Notes: generated from the letters alone by a model not told the origin. DNA of 64,000 nt from Kiritimatiellaceae bacterium (GCA_013141415.1 JABFQY010000003.1:124001-188000); one strand, 5' to 3'; counted from the stretch's first letter, positions 52,894-62,088 are shown. Made by a program: numbers and translations.

Positions 52894-53730
52894 ATGGCTG
52901 AAATTACAGCAAGCATGGTCAAAGAACTGCGCGACGCCACCAACGTCAGCATGATGGAGTGCAAACGCGCACTCCAGGAAGCCAACGGCGACAAAGAAAA
53001 AGCCTTCAAACTGCTGCGTGAACGCGGCATGGCCGTGGCCGCCAAAAAAGCGGATCGCGTCGCCAAGAACGGCAAAATCTCCGCCAAGGTTTCCGCTGAC
53101 GGCAAAACCGGCGTCATGATCGAAGTGAACTGCGAGACCGACTTCGTGACCCGCAACGAAATCTTCCAGAAGTTCGTGGTGGATATGACCGATAAAGCGA
53201 TGGACTGCTCCGGTGACCCCGCCGAAGCGTTCAAAGCCGACATCGTCGCCAAGGTCGCTGAAATCGGTGAAAACATCGTTCTGCGCAAGAGCGAAAAATT
53301 CACCGCCGCCAACGGCGCAATCGCCAGCTACATCCACATGGGCGGCACCTGCGGCGTACTGGCTGAACTCGCGTTCAGCAAAGCCGACACCGTCAACAAC
53401 GCAGTCTTCAAAGAACTGGCTCTGGATATCTGCCTGCACATCGCGGCGGCCCGTCCGGCATCACTGGATCGCTCCGGTGTTCCGGCCCAGCTCGTTGAAG
53501 ACGAAAAAGCCCTCTTCCTGAAACAGGTCGAAGGCAAACCGGCCAACATCGTCGAAGGCATCCTGAAAGGTAAACTCAACAAGTTCTACTCACAGATCTG
53601 CCTGATCGAACAGCCGTTCGTCAAAGAAGACAAAATCAGCATCACGCAGCTGCTCGAAGCGAAAAGCAAAGAGATCGGTGACACCGTCACCATCAAACGC
53701 TACACCCGCTGGCAGCTCGGCGACGCGTAA
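52894..53730 (+). CDS. tsf: Translation elongation factor Ts
   Basis: 278 residues; nucleotide exchange factor for EF-Tu. The N-terminal UBA-like block MVKELRDATNVSMMECKRAL and the signature EVNCETDFVTRNEIFQKFV are clear, with the dimerisation-core blocks ALDICLHIAAARP and IVEGILKGKLNKFYSQICLIEQPFV following. It sits directly after rpsB and ends at a strong terminator, so rpsB-tsf forms a complete operon. Confidence 0.97.
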   Translation: MAEITASMVKELRDATNVSMMECKRALQEANGDKEKAFKLLRERGMAVAAKKADRVAKNGKISAKVSADGKTGVMIEVNCETDFVTRNEIFQKFVVDMTDKAMDCSGDPAEAFKADIVAKVAEIGENIVLRKSEKFTAANGAIASYIHMGGTCGVLAELAFSKADTVNNAVFKELALDICLHIAAARPASLDRSGVPAQLVEDEKALFLKQVEGKPANIVEGILKGKLNKFYSQICLIEQPFVKEDKISITQLLEAKSKEIGDTVTIKRYTRWQLGDA

Positions 53731-53749
53731 GCGTTTCGCCCATATGCAC

Positions 53750-53782
53750 AAAAGCCGTTCCGCACTCCGGAACGGCTTTTTT
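53750..53782 (+). terminator. Terminator of the rpsB-tsf operon
   Basis: AAAAGCCGTTCCG and CGGAACGGCTTTTTT form a 13-bp stem around CACTC, followed by TTG. It starts 20 nt after the tsf stop codon. Its core matches the terminators at 25463 and 26190. Confidence 0.9.
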
Positions 53783-53816
53783 GTTTATAAATCATCACTG
53801 ATTTAAAAATAAGACG

Positions 53817-54197
53817 TTATTTGGAATCGTCTCTGGCAAATTGCTGAAACTTTTTGCTTCGCCATTTTTTGTACAACCAGATACAAAAAATCCAAGCTAA
53901 AGTGCTTTGAATGCCTACTATCCAGCCAAGCAGCACCATGAAGAATTTCGCCAGAAACGCACCAGTTTCTGGATCTGGCTGATTCTCAAGTTGAGCAACT
54001 TTAAGCAAGATAGGATCGTGTATAAAAAAATGATAGAGAATCAAAAGCACCCACACAGCAATTACGCTAACAAAGAATCGTGCTTTTCCTGACATTCTTC
54101 GAGTCGCAGGAATTACGCCAGTAAGTACTAAGCCTGGCACACCAAGCCAAATAACATACCATACGATCATCGATATTTTAGAAAGCAGGTAATACAT
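53817..54197 (-). CDS. Small membrane protein, unrecognised
   Basis: 126 residues with three hydrophobic helices: ~8-28 (MIVWYVIWLGVPGLVLTGVI), ~39-60 (ARFFVSVIAVWVLLILYHFF) and ~86-108 (KFFMVLLGWIVGIQSTLAWI), then a basic tail (YKKWRSKKFQQF). The Shine-Dalgarno GGAGAGATAGAG lies close upstream. Its base composition is clearly more AT-rich than that of neighbouring genes, a sign of possible recent transfer. No family or function can be named. Confidence 0.7.
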   Translation of the reverse strand: MYYLLSKISMIVWYVIWLGVPGLVLTGVIPATRRMSGKARFFVSVIAVWVLLILYHFFIHDPILLKVAQLENQPDPETGAFLAKFFMVLLGWIVGIQSTLAWIFCIWLYKKWRSKKFQQFARDDSK

Positions 54198-54259
54198 TCT
54201 CTATCTCTCCTTGAAATACTCTGCAAACTAGCGACTTTCTTATATCGAATAAAGCCTAT

Positions 54260-55147
54260 TCATTTCTGGCAGTGAGGACAAAAAACGGTGGTGCGCTGGA
54301 CGATCTGGGTTTTGTGAAGCGGCTGGCCGCAGACAACGCAGGGCTGTCCGGCGCGGCCATAGACTTTGACTTTTTCGCGATGGCCGCCAGCTTCGCCATT
54401 GAGATCGACATAGTTGCCCTGCCCATCACCGAGCGACGTTCCTTTGTTGCGCACACCGGCTTTGATCACCTTCGTCACCGCTTTATAAAGCGCCAGCTTT
54501 TCGGCGTCACTCAATGTCCCGGACTTCCGGCACGGATCGAGCCGCGCTTCAAACAATGCTTCGTCGGCATAAATGTTGCCGACACCCGCCACGAATGACT
54601 GGTCGAGCAAGAGCGCCTTCAGCACTTTGTTCTGATTCTCTAGCGCTTTACGAAACTGTTTCTGTGTCACCGTCAGCGCGTCCGGCCCGAGGCCTGCAAT
54701 TCTGGAGGGCGGACTTCGACGAGCTCTGTCGAGTCGCGCTCCGTCGCCGCCGGAAACGGTTTCGACGGAGCGAAACCCTCCCGGAACGAGCCGCCAGCGA
54801 CCGAATTTGCGCGGATCGCGGAAGTGCAGATTCAGTCCACCGCTCAGCTGAAGAATCGCGCGGTCGTGTTTCCCTTTTTTCAGCGCGCCCTGCGTCAGAT
54901 AAAATCCACCGGTCATCCGCAGATGCACCAGCAGGTTTTCTTTTCCATCCAATCGGAAAACCAGCCACTTTCCGTGGCGATCAATCTTTTGCAGCGTGCG
55001 GCCTTGAATCTGTTTGCAGAAAGCGGACGGCGTCAGCGGCTCAACGGTACGCGGCCATTCGATATACACCTTTTCGATGGTTCGCCCTTCCACACCGGCG
55101 GCGCAGAGCTGGCGACGAATGGTTTCAACTTCTGGTAACTCTGGCAT
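54260..55147 (-). CDS. mutM: Formamidopyrimidine-DNA glycosylase with in-frame repeat insertion
   Basis: 295 residues; typical Fpg is ~270. It opens MPELPEVETIRRQL, giving the catalytic Pro2/Glu3. LLVHLRMTGGF, LHFRDPRKFGRW, the DQSFVAGVGNIYADEALF helix-two-turn-helix and a C-terminal zinc finger (CVVCGQPL, then CPHC) are present. It excises 8-oxoguanine and formamidopyrimidines. Residues 123-148 (between RWRLVP and SRIAGLGPDAL) have no counterpart in the family and are encoded by a 78-bp palindromic element. Removing them restores a normal 269-residue enzyme. Confidence 0.95.
   Translation of the reverse strand: MPELPEVETIRRQLCAAGVEGRTIEKVYIEWPRTVEPLTPSAFCKQIQGRTLQKIDRHGKWLVFRLDGKENLLVHLRMTGGFYLTQGALKKGKHDRAILQLSGGLNLHFRDPRKFGRWRLVPGGFRSVETVSGGDGARLDRARRSPPSRIAGLGPDALTVTQKQFRKALENQNKVLKALLLDQSFVAGVGNIYADEALFEARLDPCRKSGTLSDAEKLALYKAVTKVIKAGVRNKGTSLGDGQGNYVDLNGEAGGHREKVKVYGRAGQPCVVCGQPLHKTQIVQRTTVFCPHCQK
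54704..54781. repeat. 78-bp palindromic element inserted in frame in mutM
   Basis: The ends are GGAGGG (54704-54709) and CCCTCC (54776-54781). Inside, GACTTCGAC pairs with the imperfect GTCGAGTC, and CGCTCCGTCG pairs with CGACGGAGCG. The length is exactly 26 codons, and mutM stays open across it. It replaces nothing recognisable, so it is an insertion that is translated as part of the protein. Confidence 0.75.
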
Positions 55148-55170
55148 CTGAAAATTCCACTTTCAGAAAT

Positions 55171-55218
55171 GTAGGACAGGCATCTTGCCTGTCTAGACAG
55201 GCTGGAAGCCTGTCCTAC
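55171..55218. repeat. 48-bp palindromic repeat overlapping the mevalonate decarboxylase stop
   Basis: It begins GTAGGACAGGC at 55171 and ends GCCTGTCCTAC at 55218, with an inner GCCTGTC-TA-GACAGGC palindrome. The final CTAC supplies the TAG stop of the minus-strand gene. It lies between that gene and mutM, both on the minus strand. Confidence 0.75.
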
Positions 55219-56198
55219 GTTAAAAACGGGTTGACGATTTGGGCGTTAGGAAAAATCTTCTTCACGGCGCGGGTGTCTTTTTCAAGGAAGAGCAGTTTCA
55301 GATTCGGGCCGGCATCCATGGTGAAATAAACCTCAAGGCCGTCTTCGCGCGCCTGCCAGACTTTCTGCATCAGCGCGACCGACTGCGGTTTCCAGTAGCA
55401 GAGCGGCGGCCACGCCGCCAGCATAGTGGCGTGCATCGCCAACGCGTTATTCTCGGCGGTTTTGCCGAGCATGGAGAAATCCTGCGCGGCAATCGCAGTA
55501 CGCAATTCGTCAAAGTCACAGTCGGCCTGCGCGGGCCACGCTTCATAAAGTTCCGACGTTTCAACCGTGCGGTTCATGCCGTCGGTCGAACCGGTTTTCT
55601 TCTTGGACTTGGAAACTTCGAGGACGCCAATCCGCAACTCTTTCCATTCTGCGGAAATCGGTTCGGCGTAGCTGTCCATGCCGTCGGCGCGCACACCGGC
55701 ATGCCAGACGGCAAAACCGTCGTAGAGCGAACGGGCCGCACTGCCGCTACCGAGCCGTGCCAGCATGGAAAGTTCGCGCGGATTAAATCCCCAGCCGAAC
55801 AGCTGATCGAGCGCTTTGACCAAGGCGGCGAAGCCGGAGGCCGACGATGCCAGTCCGGCGGCGGTCGGAATATTGTTTTTGGTTCGGACTTCGAAGAATT
55901 GTCCTTCGGCGCGGAACAGGTTGAGATATTTCGAGAGCCGGTCGGCGAAATCCGCCGGAGCCGGTTTGCCGTTCAGAAAAATCCGGTCGGCGGTTTTGGC
56001 GAACTTCACCACGGTGTGCGTGCCGAGTTTACCAAGCGAAATGGAGAGGCTCGAATTAACCGGCAGGTTGAGCTCGGCGTCACGCTTGCCCCAATATTTG
56101 CAGAGCGCGATGTTGGCGGGCGCAAACTCCTCGCCGCGTGTTACTGGCTTTCCGGAAGCCCGCTTGAGCATTAACTTAACGAATTGTTGGCGTGTCAT
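55215..56198 (-). CDS. mvaD: Diphosphomevalonate decarboxylase
   Basis: 327 residues; makes isopentenyl diphosphate from mevalonate diphosphate. GHMP-type features: FAPANIALCKYWGKRDAELNLPVNSSLSISL, the ATP loop TKNNIPTAAGLASSASGFAAL, LARLGSGSAARSLYDGFAVW and the C-terminal VYFTMDAGPNLKLLF. It implies a mevalonate route to isoprenoids, seen in a minority of bacteria; the other pathway genes are not in this window. The N-terminus has a ~20-residue extension before the core. The stop codon lies in a palindromic repeat. Confidence 0.93.
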   Translation of the reverse strand: MTRQQFVKLMLKRASGKPVTRGEEFAPANIALCKYWGKRDAELNLPVNSSLSISLGKLGTHTVVKFAKTADRIFLNGKPAPADFADRLSKYLNLFRAEGQFFEVRTKNNIPTAAGLASSASGFAALVKALDQLFGWGFNPRELSMLARLGSGSAARSLYDGFAVWHAGVRADGMDSYAEPISAEWKELRIGVLEVSKSKKKTGSTDGMNRTVETSELYEAWPAQADCDFDELRTAIAAQDFSMLGKTAENNALAMHATMLAAWPPLCYWKPQSVALMQKVWQAREDGLEVYFTMDAGPNLKLLFLEKDTRAVKKIFPNAQIVNPFLT

Positions 56199-56256
56199 AT
56201 CCCGAAATTACTATTTTCTGACCGGATGAACAGGATAAACAAGATGAGGTCTATTC

Positions 56257-56355
56257 TGGAGTGCTCCGGCAAACAAAGTGCGACGGAGCTTTTCCCTTCA
56301 AAGGAACGTCGCAACAAAAAAAGCGGCCTCGCGCTTCGCTTGCGTCCGCACTCCA
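56257..56355. repeat. 99-bp palindromic repeat, TGGAGTGC family
   Basis: The ends are TGGAGTGC (56257-56264) and GCACTCCA (56348-56355), a perfect 8-bp inverted repeat. Smaller inverted parts inside include GCTCCG/CGGAGC. It lies 21 nt before the nth start codon and creates a false N-terminal extension of that gene. Confidence 0.65.
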
Positions 56356-56375
56356 AATCAATTAAATCCCTTTAC

Positions 56376-57002
56376 ATGAGTACGAAAAAGGAACGGGCAG
56401 AATTTATCGGCGGTCGGCTGGACAAACTTTATCCAGCCGTCGAAGTACCGCTGAAGCACACCGACTCCTATACCCTGCTCGTCGCTGTGATTCTTTCCGC
56501 GCAATGTACCGATAAGCGAGTCAATCTGGTGACGCCCGCGCTGTTTGCCAAAGCGGACACGCCGGTGAAAATGGTTAAACTCGGCCAGGAAAAAATCCGC
56601 AAACTGATCGAAACCTGTGGACTGGCGAACACGAAATCAAAATCGATTTTTGAAATGTCAAAGATGCTGGTCGCCGAACACAACGGCAAAGTGCCGGACA
56701 GTTTTGATGAATTGGAAAAACTCCCCGGCGTCGGCCATAAGACCGCATCAGTCATCATGGCGCAGGCGTTCGGCGTTCCGGCATTTCCGGTGGATACGCA
56801 TATTCACCGTCTGGCGCAACGCTGGAAGCTGACCAGCGGAACGAACGTCGTCCAGACCGAAGCTGATTTGAAAAAGCTGTTTCCGCCGGAACGGTGGAAT
56901 AAGCTACACATCCAACTGATCCTCTACGGACGCGAACACTGTTCCGCACGCAGCTGTGACGGTACGAAATGCGAAATATGCCGGACGCTCAACTGCGGAT
57001 AA
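56376..57002 (+). CDS. nth: Endonuclease III
   Basis: 208 residues from the ATG at 56376; an in-frame start at 56184 reads through a repeat and is rejected. It removes oxidised pyrimidines. The helix-hairpin-helix with catalytic Lys is LPGVGHKTASVIMAQAF, and the catalytic Asp is in FPVDTHIHRL. The C-terminal Fe-S region has CSARSC, KCEIC and NC: Cys spacing differs from the usual C-X6-C-X2-C-X5-C (here C-X9-C-X2-C-X4-C, or C-X4-C-X2-C-X4-C), so cluster binding is uncertain in detail. Confidence 0.93.
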   Translation: MSTKKERAEFIGGRLDKLYPAVEVPLKHTDSYTLLVAVILSAQCTDKRVNLVTPALFAKADTPVKMVKLGQEKIRKLIETCGLANTKSKSIFEMSKMLVAEHNGKVPDSFDELEKLPGVGHKTASVIMAQAFGVPAFPVDTHIHRLAQRWKLTSGTNVVQTEADLKKLFPPERWNKLHIQLILYGREHCSARSCDGTKCEICRTLNCG

Positions 57003-57058
57003 TAAAAACCCGCCGGTTTCTAAACGACAAATCGGATCGGATCGGATATAAAAACCCA

Positions 57059-58171
57059 ATGACTCCGGAACAGATTGCCCAACAGTTTGATCTGCACGGA
57101 CGGCTGGCAAGCATCCGTCCAACAACCAGCGGAAATGTGAACGACACCTATATTGCTGTGTTTCGAACTCACTTTTCCGAGGAACGCGTTATTATTCAGC
57201 GCGTCAATCACCATGTTTTCGTCCGCCCAGACTGGATCATGGAGAACATGCGGATTCTTACTCAACACTGTCACGAACAGTTACTGCGAGAAAGCGAAGA
57301 CGCCGACCGCATCTGGCAACTACCGAGAATTATTCCCTCTAAAGCCGGAGAAGATCTTTTCAAAGACGAAGACGGAAATTTCTGGCGCGCCATGACGCTG
57401 ATTGCTTCCGCATCGACTTTTGATATTGCTCAAAGCGAGGAACACGCCTACGAAACCGGCGTTGTGCTGGGCCAGTTTCACCGGCTGATTTCCGGAATCG
57501 ATCCAGCCCGTCTGCACGACACACTGCCGGGTTACCACGAAACCCCGAAGTATCTGGAAAAATACGACCAAACCATTGCCTCGGCAAAAGCCCGCGAACT
57601 GATGCGCGGTTCTGAACAGGTACGAAGCCTGCATAAATTTATTGAGGCTCGGCGAGATTTTATTCCGGTTCTGCAGAATGCGCTGAGTGCCGGTGAAATA
57701 AAAACCCGGCTGATCCACGGCGACCCGAAGGTTAGCAATTTTATGATCGACGACGACACCGGCAAAGGCACGGCGATGATTGATCTTGATACGGTGAAGC
57801 CGGGACTGATTCATTATGACTTTGGCGACGCTCTGCGCTCGCTGTGCAACCGTGAGGGCGAAGAAACACAGGATTTGTCCGGCGTGGCGTTCGATTTGGA
57901 TTTCTGCGATGCGTTTATTCGCGGGTATACCGCTCATGCCAAAGGATTTCTGACCGCAAACGACCGGAAGTATCTTTATGATTCCATCCGGCTCATCGCT
58001 CTGGAACTGGGTCTGCGTTTCTTTCAGGATCATCTGGCCGGAAATGTTTATTTCAAAATCCGACTTCCGGAACAGAATCTTCACCGCGCCAATGTGCAGT
58101 TCCGCCTTTGTGAAAGCATTGAGATCCGTAAACGGCAGATTGTCAAAATACTGGACGAAGCATTCGCATAA
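57059..58171 (+). CDS. Phosphotransferase similar to N-acetylhexosamine 1-kinase (NahK)
   Basis: 371 residues from the ATG at 57059. APH-fold kinase with catalytic loop LIHGDPKVSNFM and metal motif MIDLDTVKPG. Several stretches follow the NahK pattern: VIIQRVNHHVF, FDFGD-like HYDFGDALRSL, GLRFFQDHLAGNVYF and RANVQFRLCESIE. NahK phosphorylates GlcNAc/GalNAc at C1. Substrate here is inferred from those shared blocks only; a related sugar or amino-sugar is possible. It converges on prfC with a 5-nt gap. Confidence 0.82.
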   Translation: MTPEQIAQQFDLHGRLASIRPTTSGNVNDTYIAVFRTHFSEERVIIQRVNHHVFVRPDWIMENMRILTQHCHEQLLRESEDADRIWQLPRIIPSKAGEDLFKDEDGNFWRAMTLIASASTFDIAQSEEHAYETGVVLGQFHRLISGIDPARLHDTLPGYHETPKYLEKYDQTIASAKARELMRGSEQVRSLHKFIEARRDFIPVLQNALSAGEIKTRLIHGDPKVSNFMIDDDTGKGTAMIDLDTVKPGLIHYDFGDALRSLCNREGEETQDLSGVAFDLDFCDAFIRGYTAHAKGFLTANDRKYLYDSIRLIALELGLRFFQDHLAGNVYFKIRLPEQNLHRANVQFRLCESIEIRKRQIVKILDEAFA

Positions 58172-58176
58172 GCCGC

Positions 58177-59790
58177 CTATGAACGCTTAATAGCGGCGGG
58201 CAGACTCAGCAGGCGGACGTCCGGATTGCGTTCGCAGAAAAATTTCACAATCCATTCGGAATCAAACAGCATCACTTTTCGATCCGATGAATCCAGCAAA
58301 AGACGGCAGCTCGGCGGCAGCATGGATTCGGTTACGACCGATGCCGCTCCGCCCGATTCGTCCACCCAGCGGATAATTTTGTACGGTGCCGGTTCGAGCC
58401 GGGCCGTCGCGCCGTATTCGTGTTCCAGCCGGTATTTGAACACTTCAAACTGCAACACGCCGACCGCGCCCAGCAACGGCGCGTTCTGTGCCTGATCCGG
58501 AAAGTGGAACGACTGCAACGCACCTTCCTGTAAAAGGTGCTTCACGCCAGCCTGAAAGCGTTTGTACTGCGCGGGAACCGGATTGTAGAGCATCGCAAAA
58601 CACTCCGGCGCAAACTGCGGCATTTCATGGTACACAATCGCCGGGTCTTCCGTCAGCGTGTCGCCGATACCGAAGCCGGTGTGCCCTACCAGTCCAATCA
58701 CATCGCCGGGATAAGCGATATCCACCGTTTCCCGTTCTTTCGCAAAAACCCGGTGCGAACTGGAAAGCCGTACCAGTTCGCCGGTCCGCGAATGGGTCAC
58801 GCGCATGTCGCGGGTGAAACATCCGGAACAGATGCGCAGGAAGGCGATCTGGTCGCGATGCTTGGGATCCATGTTCGACTGAATCTTGAAAATAAAGCCG
58901 GAAAATTTCGGATTCTCCGGTTTAATTTTTTCCGCGCCGGAAAAGCGCGGCTGCGGCGCAGGCGCATAATCGACAATCGCGTCGAGCATCAGCTGAACGC
59001 CAAAATTATTGATGGCACTGCCGAAAAACACCGGACTGAGTTCGCCGGCCTGAACCTCCGGGAGGTTGAAAACTTCGCCGGCAGTATCCAGTACGTCCAG
59101 CTCGTTGATCAGCGCTTCATAGACATTTTCCGGCATCCGGTCGCGCACCTGCGAGTCGGTTACCGCGTGAAGTGCCACCGGTGCGCGATATGCGCCGTGC
59201 GCGGTGCGTTCAAAAAAGTGCGCCTGCTTGGCTTGCCGGTCATAGACACCTTGAAAATCAGAACCGTTGCCCAGCGGCCAGTTCATCGCGCAGACGCGCA
59301 GTTGCAGAGTCTGCTCCAGTTCGTCGATCAGAACCAGCGCATCGCGTGACGGCCGGTCGAGCTTGTTCATGAACGTGAAAATCGGAATGCCGCGCATCCG
59401 GCAGATTTCAAACAGCTTGCGGGTCTGGCTTTCAATCCCCTTCGCCGCGTCGATCACCATCACCACCGAATCCACCGCCATCAGTACGCGGTACGTATCT
59501 TCTGAAAAGTCACGGTGACCGGGTGTATCGAGCAGGTTGACGCAAACTCCGCGATATTCAAATTGAAGCACGGTCGAGGTGACGGAAATTCCGCGCTGAC
59601 GTTCCAGCTCCATCCAGTCGGACGTTGTCGCCCGCTGGGTTTTGCGCGCGGTCACCGAACCAGCCAGCTGAAGCGCGCCGCCGTAGAGCAGCAGCTTTTC
59701 CGTCAGCGTTGTCTTACCGGCGTCCGGGTGCGAAATAATCGCAATCGTGCGCCGTTTGGCGATTTCCTGCTCAAAACTCATAGCCGTCAT
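58177..59790 (-). CDS. prfC: Peptide chain release factor 3
   Basis: 537 residues; the GTPase that recycles RF1/RF2 after termination. The G-domain has SHPDAGKTTLTEKLL, RQRGISVTSTVLQF, DTPGHRDFSEDTYRVL and FMNKLDRPSRD. The C-terminal part has the RF3 blocks VGVLQFEVFKYRLEHEYGA-like (GAVGVLQFEVFKYRLEHEYG) and KVMLFDSEWIVKFFCERNP. The start is either ATG 59790 or ATG 59781; the latter matches the usual spacing to AKRR better. Confidence 0.96.
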   Translation of the reverse strand: MTAMSFEQEIAKRRTIAIISHPDAGKTTLTEKLLLYGGALQLAGSVTARKTQRATTSDWMELERQRGISVTSTVLQFEYRGVCVNLLDTPGHRDFSEDTYRVLMAVDSVVMVIDAAKGIESQTRKLFEICRMRGIPIFTFMNKLDRPSRDALVLIDELEQTLQLRVCAMNWPLGNGSDFQGVYDRQAKQAHFFERTAHGAYRAPVALHAVTDSQVRDRMPENVYEALINELDVLDTAGEVFNLPEVQAGELSPVFFGSAINNFGVQLMLDAIVDYAPAPQPRFSGAEKIKPENPKFSGFIFKIQSNMDPKHRDQIAFLRICSGCFTRDMRVTHSRTGELVRLSSSHRVFAKERETVDIAYPGDVIGLVGHTGFGIGDTLTEDPAIVYHEMPQFAPECFAMLYNPVPAQYKRFQAGVKHLLQEGALQSFHFPDQAQNAPLLGAVGVLQFEVFKYRLEHEYGATARLEPAPYKIIRWVDESGGAASVVTESMLPPSCRLLLDSSDRKVMLFDSEWIVKFFCERNPDVRLLSLPAAIKRS

Positions 59791-59841
59791 CCGGGATCAA
59801 AGTAGCTGGAACTTTCAGCGGCGACCCGCCGCGAAAGCGAG

Positions 59842-59918
59842 TGGTGGGCGATTGGAGACTCGAACTCCAGACCTCTTCCATGTCAAGGAAGCGCTCTAAC
59901 CAACTGAGCTAAACGCCC
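59842..59918 (-). tRNA. tRNA-Val (anticodon GAC), CCA encoded
   Basis: A 77-nt cloverleaf. The acceptor stem opens GGGCGTT and the D arm is GCTCAGTTGGTTAGAGC. The anticodon stem CTTCC/GGAAG carries loop TTGACAT, so the anticodon is GAC for Val. The T arm is TGGAG-TTCGAGT-CTCCA, and the 3' end is A-CCA. Pair 6-67 of the acceptor stem is U-U, a mismatch. It lies upstream of prfC and next to a transposase relic. Confidence 0.93.
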
Positions 59919-59961
59919 GAAAAGTGAACCGAGAAAGTATAGAACTCGCCTAGGTGTGTCA

Positions 59962-60117
59962 ATGCGCGGAAATGGTTTTTATCAAAACTGTCGCAGAATA
60001 ACCCAGCGAACCCTTTCCGATGCGCAGGAGCTGCGCCTTCAGCAGCTCATTTATGAAAATCGGACTGAACAGCTGAAAAAGAATTTTGCCCTGTGGACTC
60101 GCGGTGCAGTCAGATAA
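59962..60117 (+). pseudogene. IS630-type transposase fragment
   Basis: A 51-codon open stretch whose last two thirds reads RTLSDAQELRLQQLIYEN then QLKKNFALWTRGAVR. This matches the helix-turn-helix part of IS630-family transposases, where LKLPFALWTRxAVR is a hallmark. Everything before and after is gone; a TAA follows AVR directly. No terminal repeats or TA duplication are evident. It lies just beside tRNA-Val, so it is probably the remains of an old insertion. Confidence 0.7.
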
Positions 60118-60125
60118 AACAAAAA

Positions 60126-60623
60126 TCAGAGACTGAAAAGATCGTCAGTGAGAATGGCAGATTCAAAAGCTACGTCAGCGGGCAGGTCTTTCAATTGCGA
60201 CGCCTCGACCGCCAGCACATCACACCGTTCATTTTCGGGATGACCGGCGTGACCTTTGACCCAGTGGAATTTGACGGCGTGTTCGGCACACAGATCGAGG
60301 AGCTGTTTCCAGAGATCTGAATTTTTAGCCAATTTACCCGGAGAGAGCTTCCACCCATTGGAACGCCACCGTTTAGCCCAGCCCTTTTCTATGGCATTCA
60401 CCACATAGCTGGAATCGCTGGTCAGCTCGACGATGCAAGGCCGCTTTAACGAGCGCAGCCCTTCGATACAGGCCATCATTTCCATGCGGTTATTGGTGGT
60501 TTTACGGAATCCGCCGGAAAGCTCTTTCCGGCGTTCGCCGGACAAAAGAACCGCGCCGTAACCGCCCGGCCCGGGATTTCCCTTGCACGCGCCATCCGTA
60601 TAAATTTTTACAGGTTCATCCAT
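60126..60623 (-). CDS. rnhA: Ribonuclease HI
   Basis: 165 residues; degrades RNA in RNA-DNA hybrids. The catalytic carboxylates are all present: Asp10 in IYTDGACKGNPGPGGYG, Glu48 in NNRMEMMACIEGL, Asp70 in LTSDSSYVVNAIEKGW and Asp135 in NERCDVLAVE, with the catalytic-loop His in VKGHAGHPENE. The last ~20 residues extend past the usual end. Divergent from eno. Confidence 0.96.
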   Translation of the reverse strand: MDEPVKIYTDGACKGNPGPGGYGAVLLSGERRKELSGGFRKTTNNRMEMMACIEGLRSLKRPCIVELTSDSSYVVNAIEKGWAKRWRSNGWKLSPGKLAKNSDLWKQLLDLCAEHAVKFHWVKGHAGHPENERCDVLAVEASQLKDLPADVAFESAILTDDLFSL

Positions 60624-60702
60624 AAATCGGAACGCACGGTAGTTGATTTCCCCAACCCTTGAAAACTTAAAGGATGGCTGTGTTTTTCCCTCCGTTTTCA
60701 GG

Positions 60703-60731
60703 TTGCGGGGGTGCGGGTGCGTCCGTATAGT
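60703..60731 (+). promoter_or_regulatory. Promoter of eno
   Basis: TTGCGG (60703-60708) and TATAGT (60726-60731) with a 17-bp spacer, about 50 nt before the start codon. An AAGGAG site lies 6 nt before the ATG. Confidence 0.65.
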
Positions 60732-60758
60732 TCCGGCTCATTTTTCAGAGCGCTTTAG

Positions 60759-62057
<1,299 letters not shown>

Positions 62058-62088
62058 GTTTCATGGATAAAAAACCATGAAGACTGAT

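Noticed and set aside
56184-56375. Longer Nth start
   Set aside because: It reads through a palindromic repeat and overlaps the divergent mvaD start. The usual Nth length is reached from 56376.
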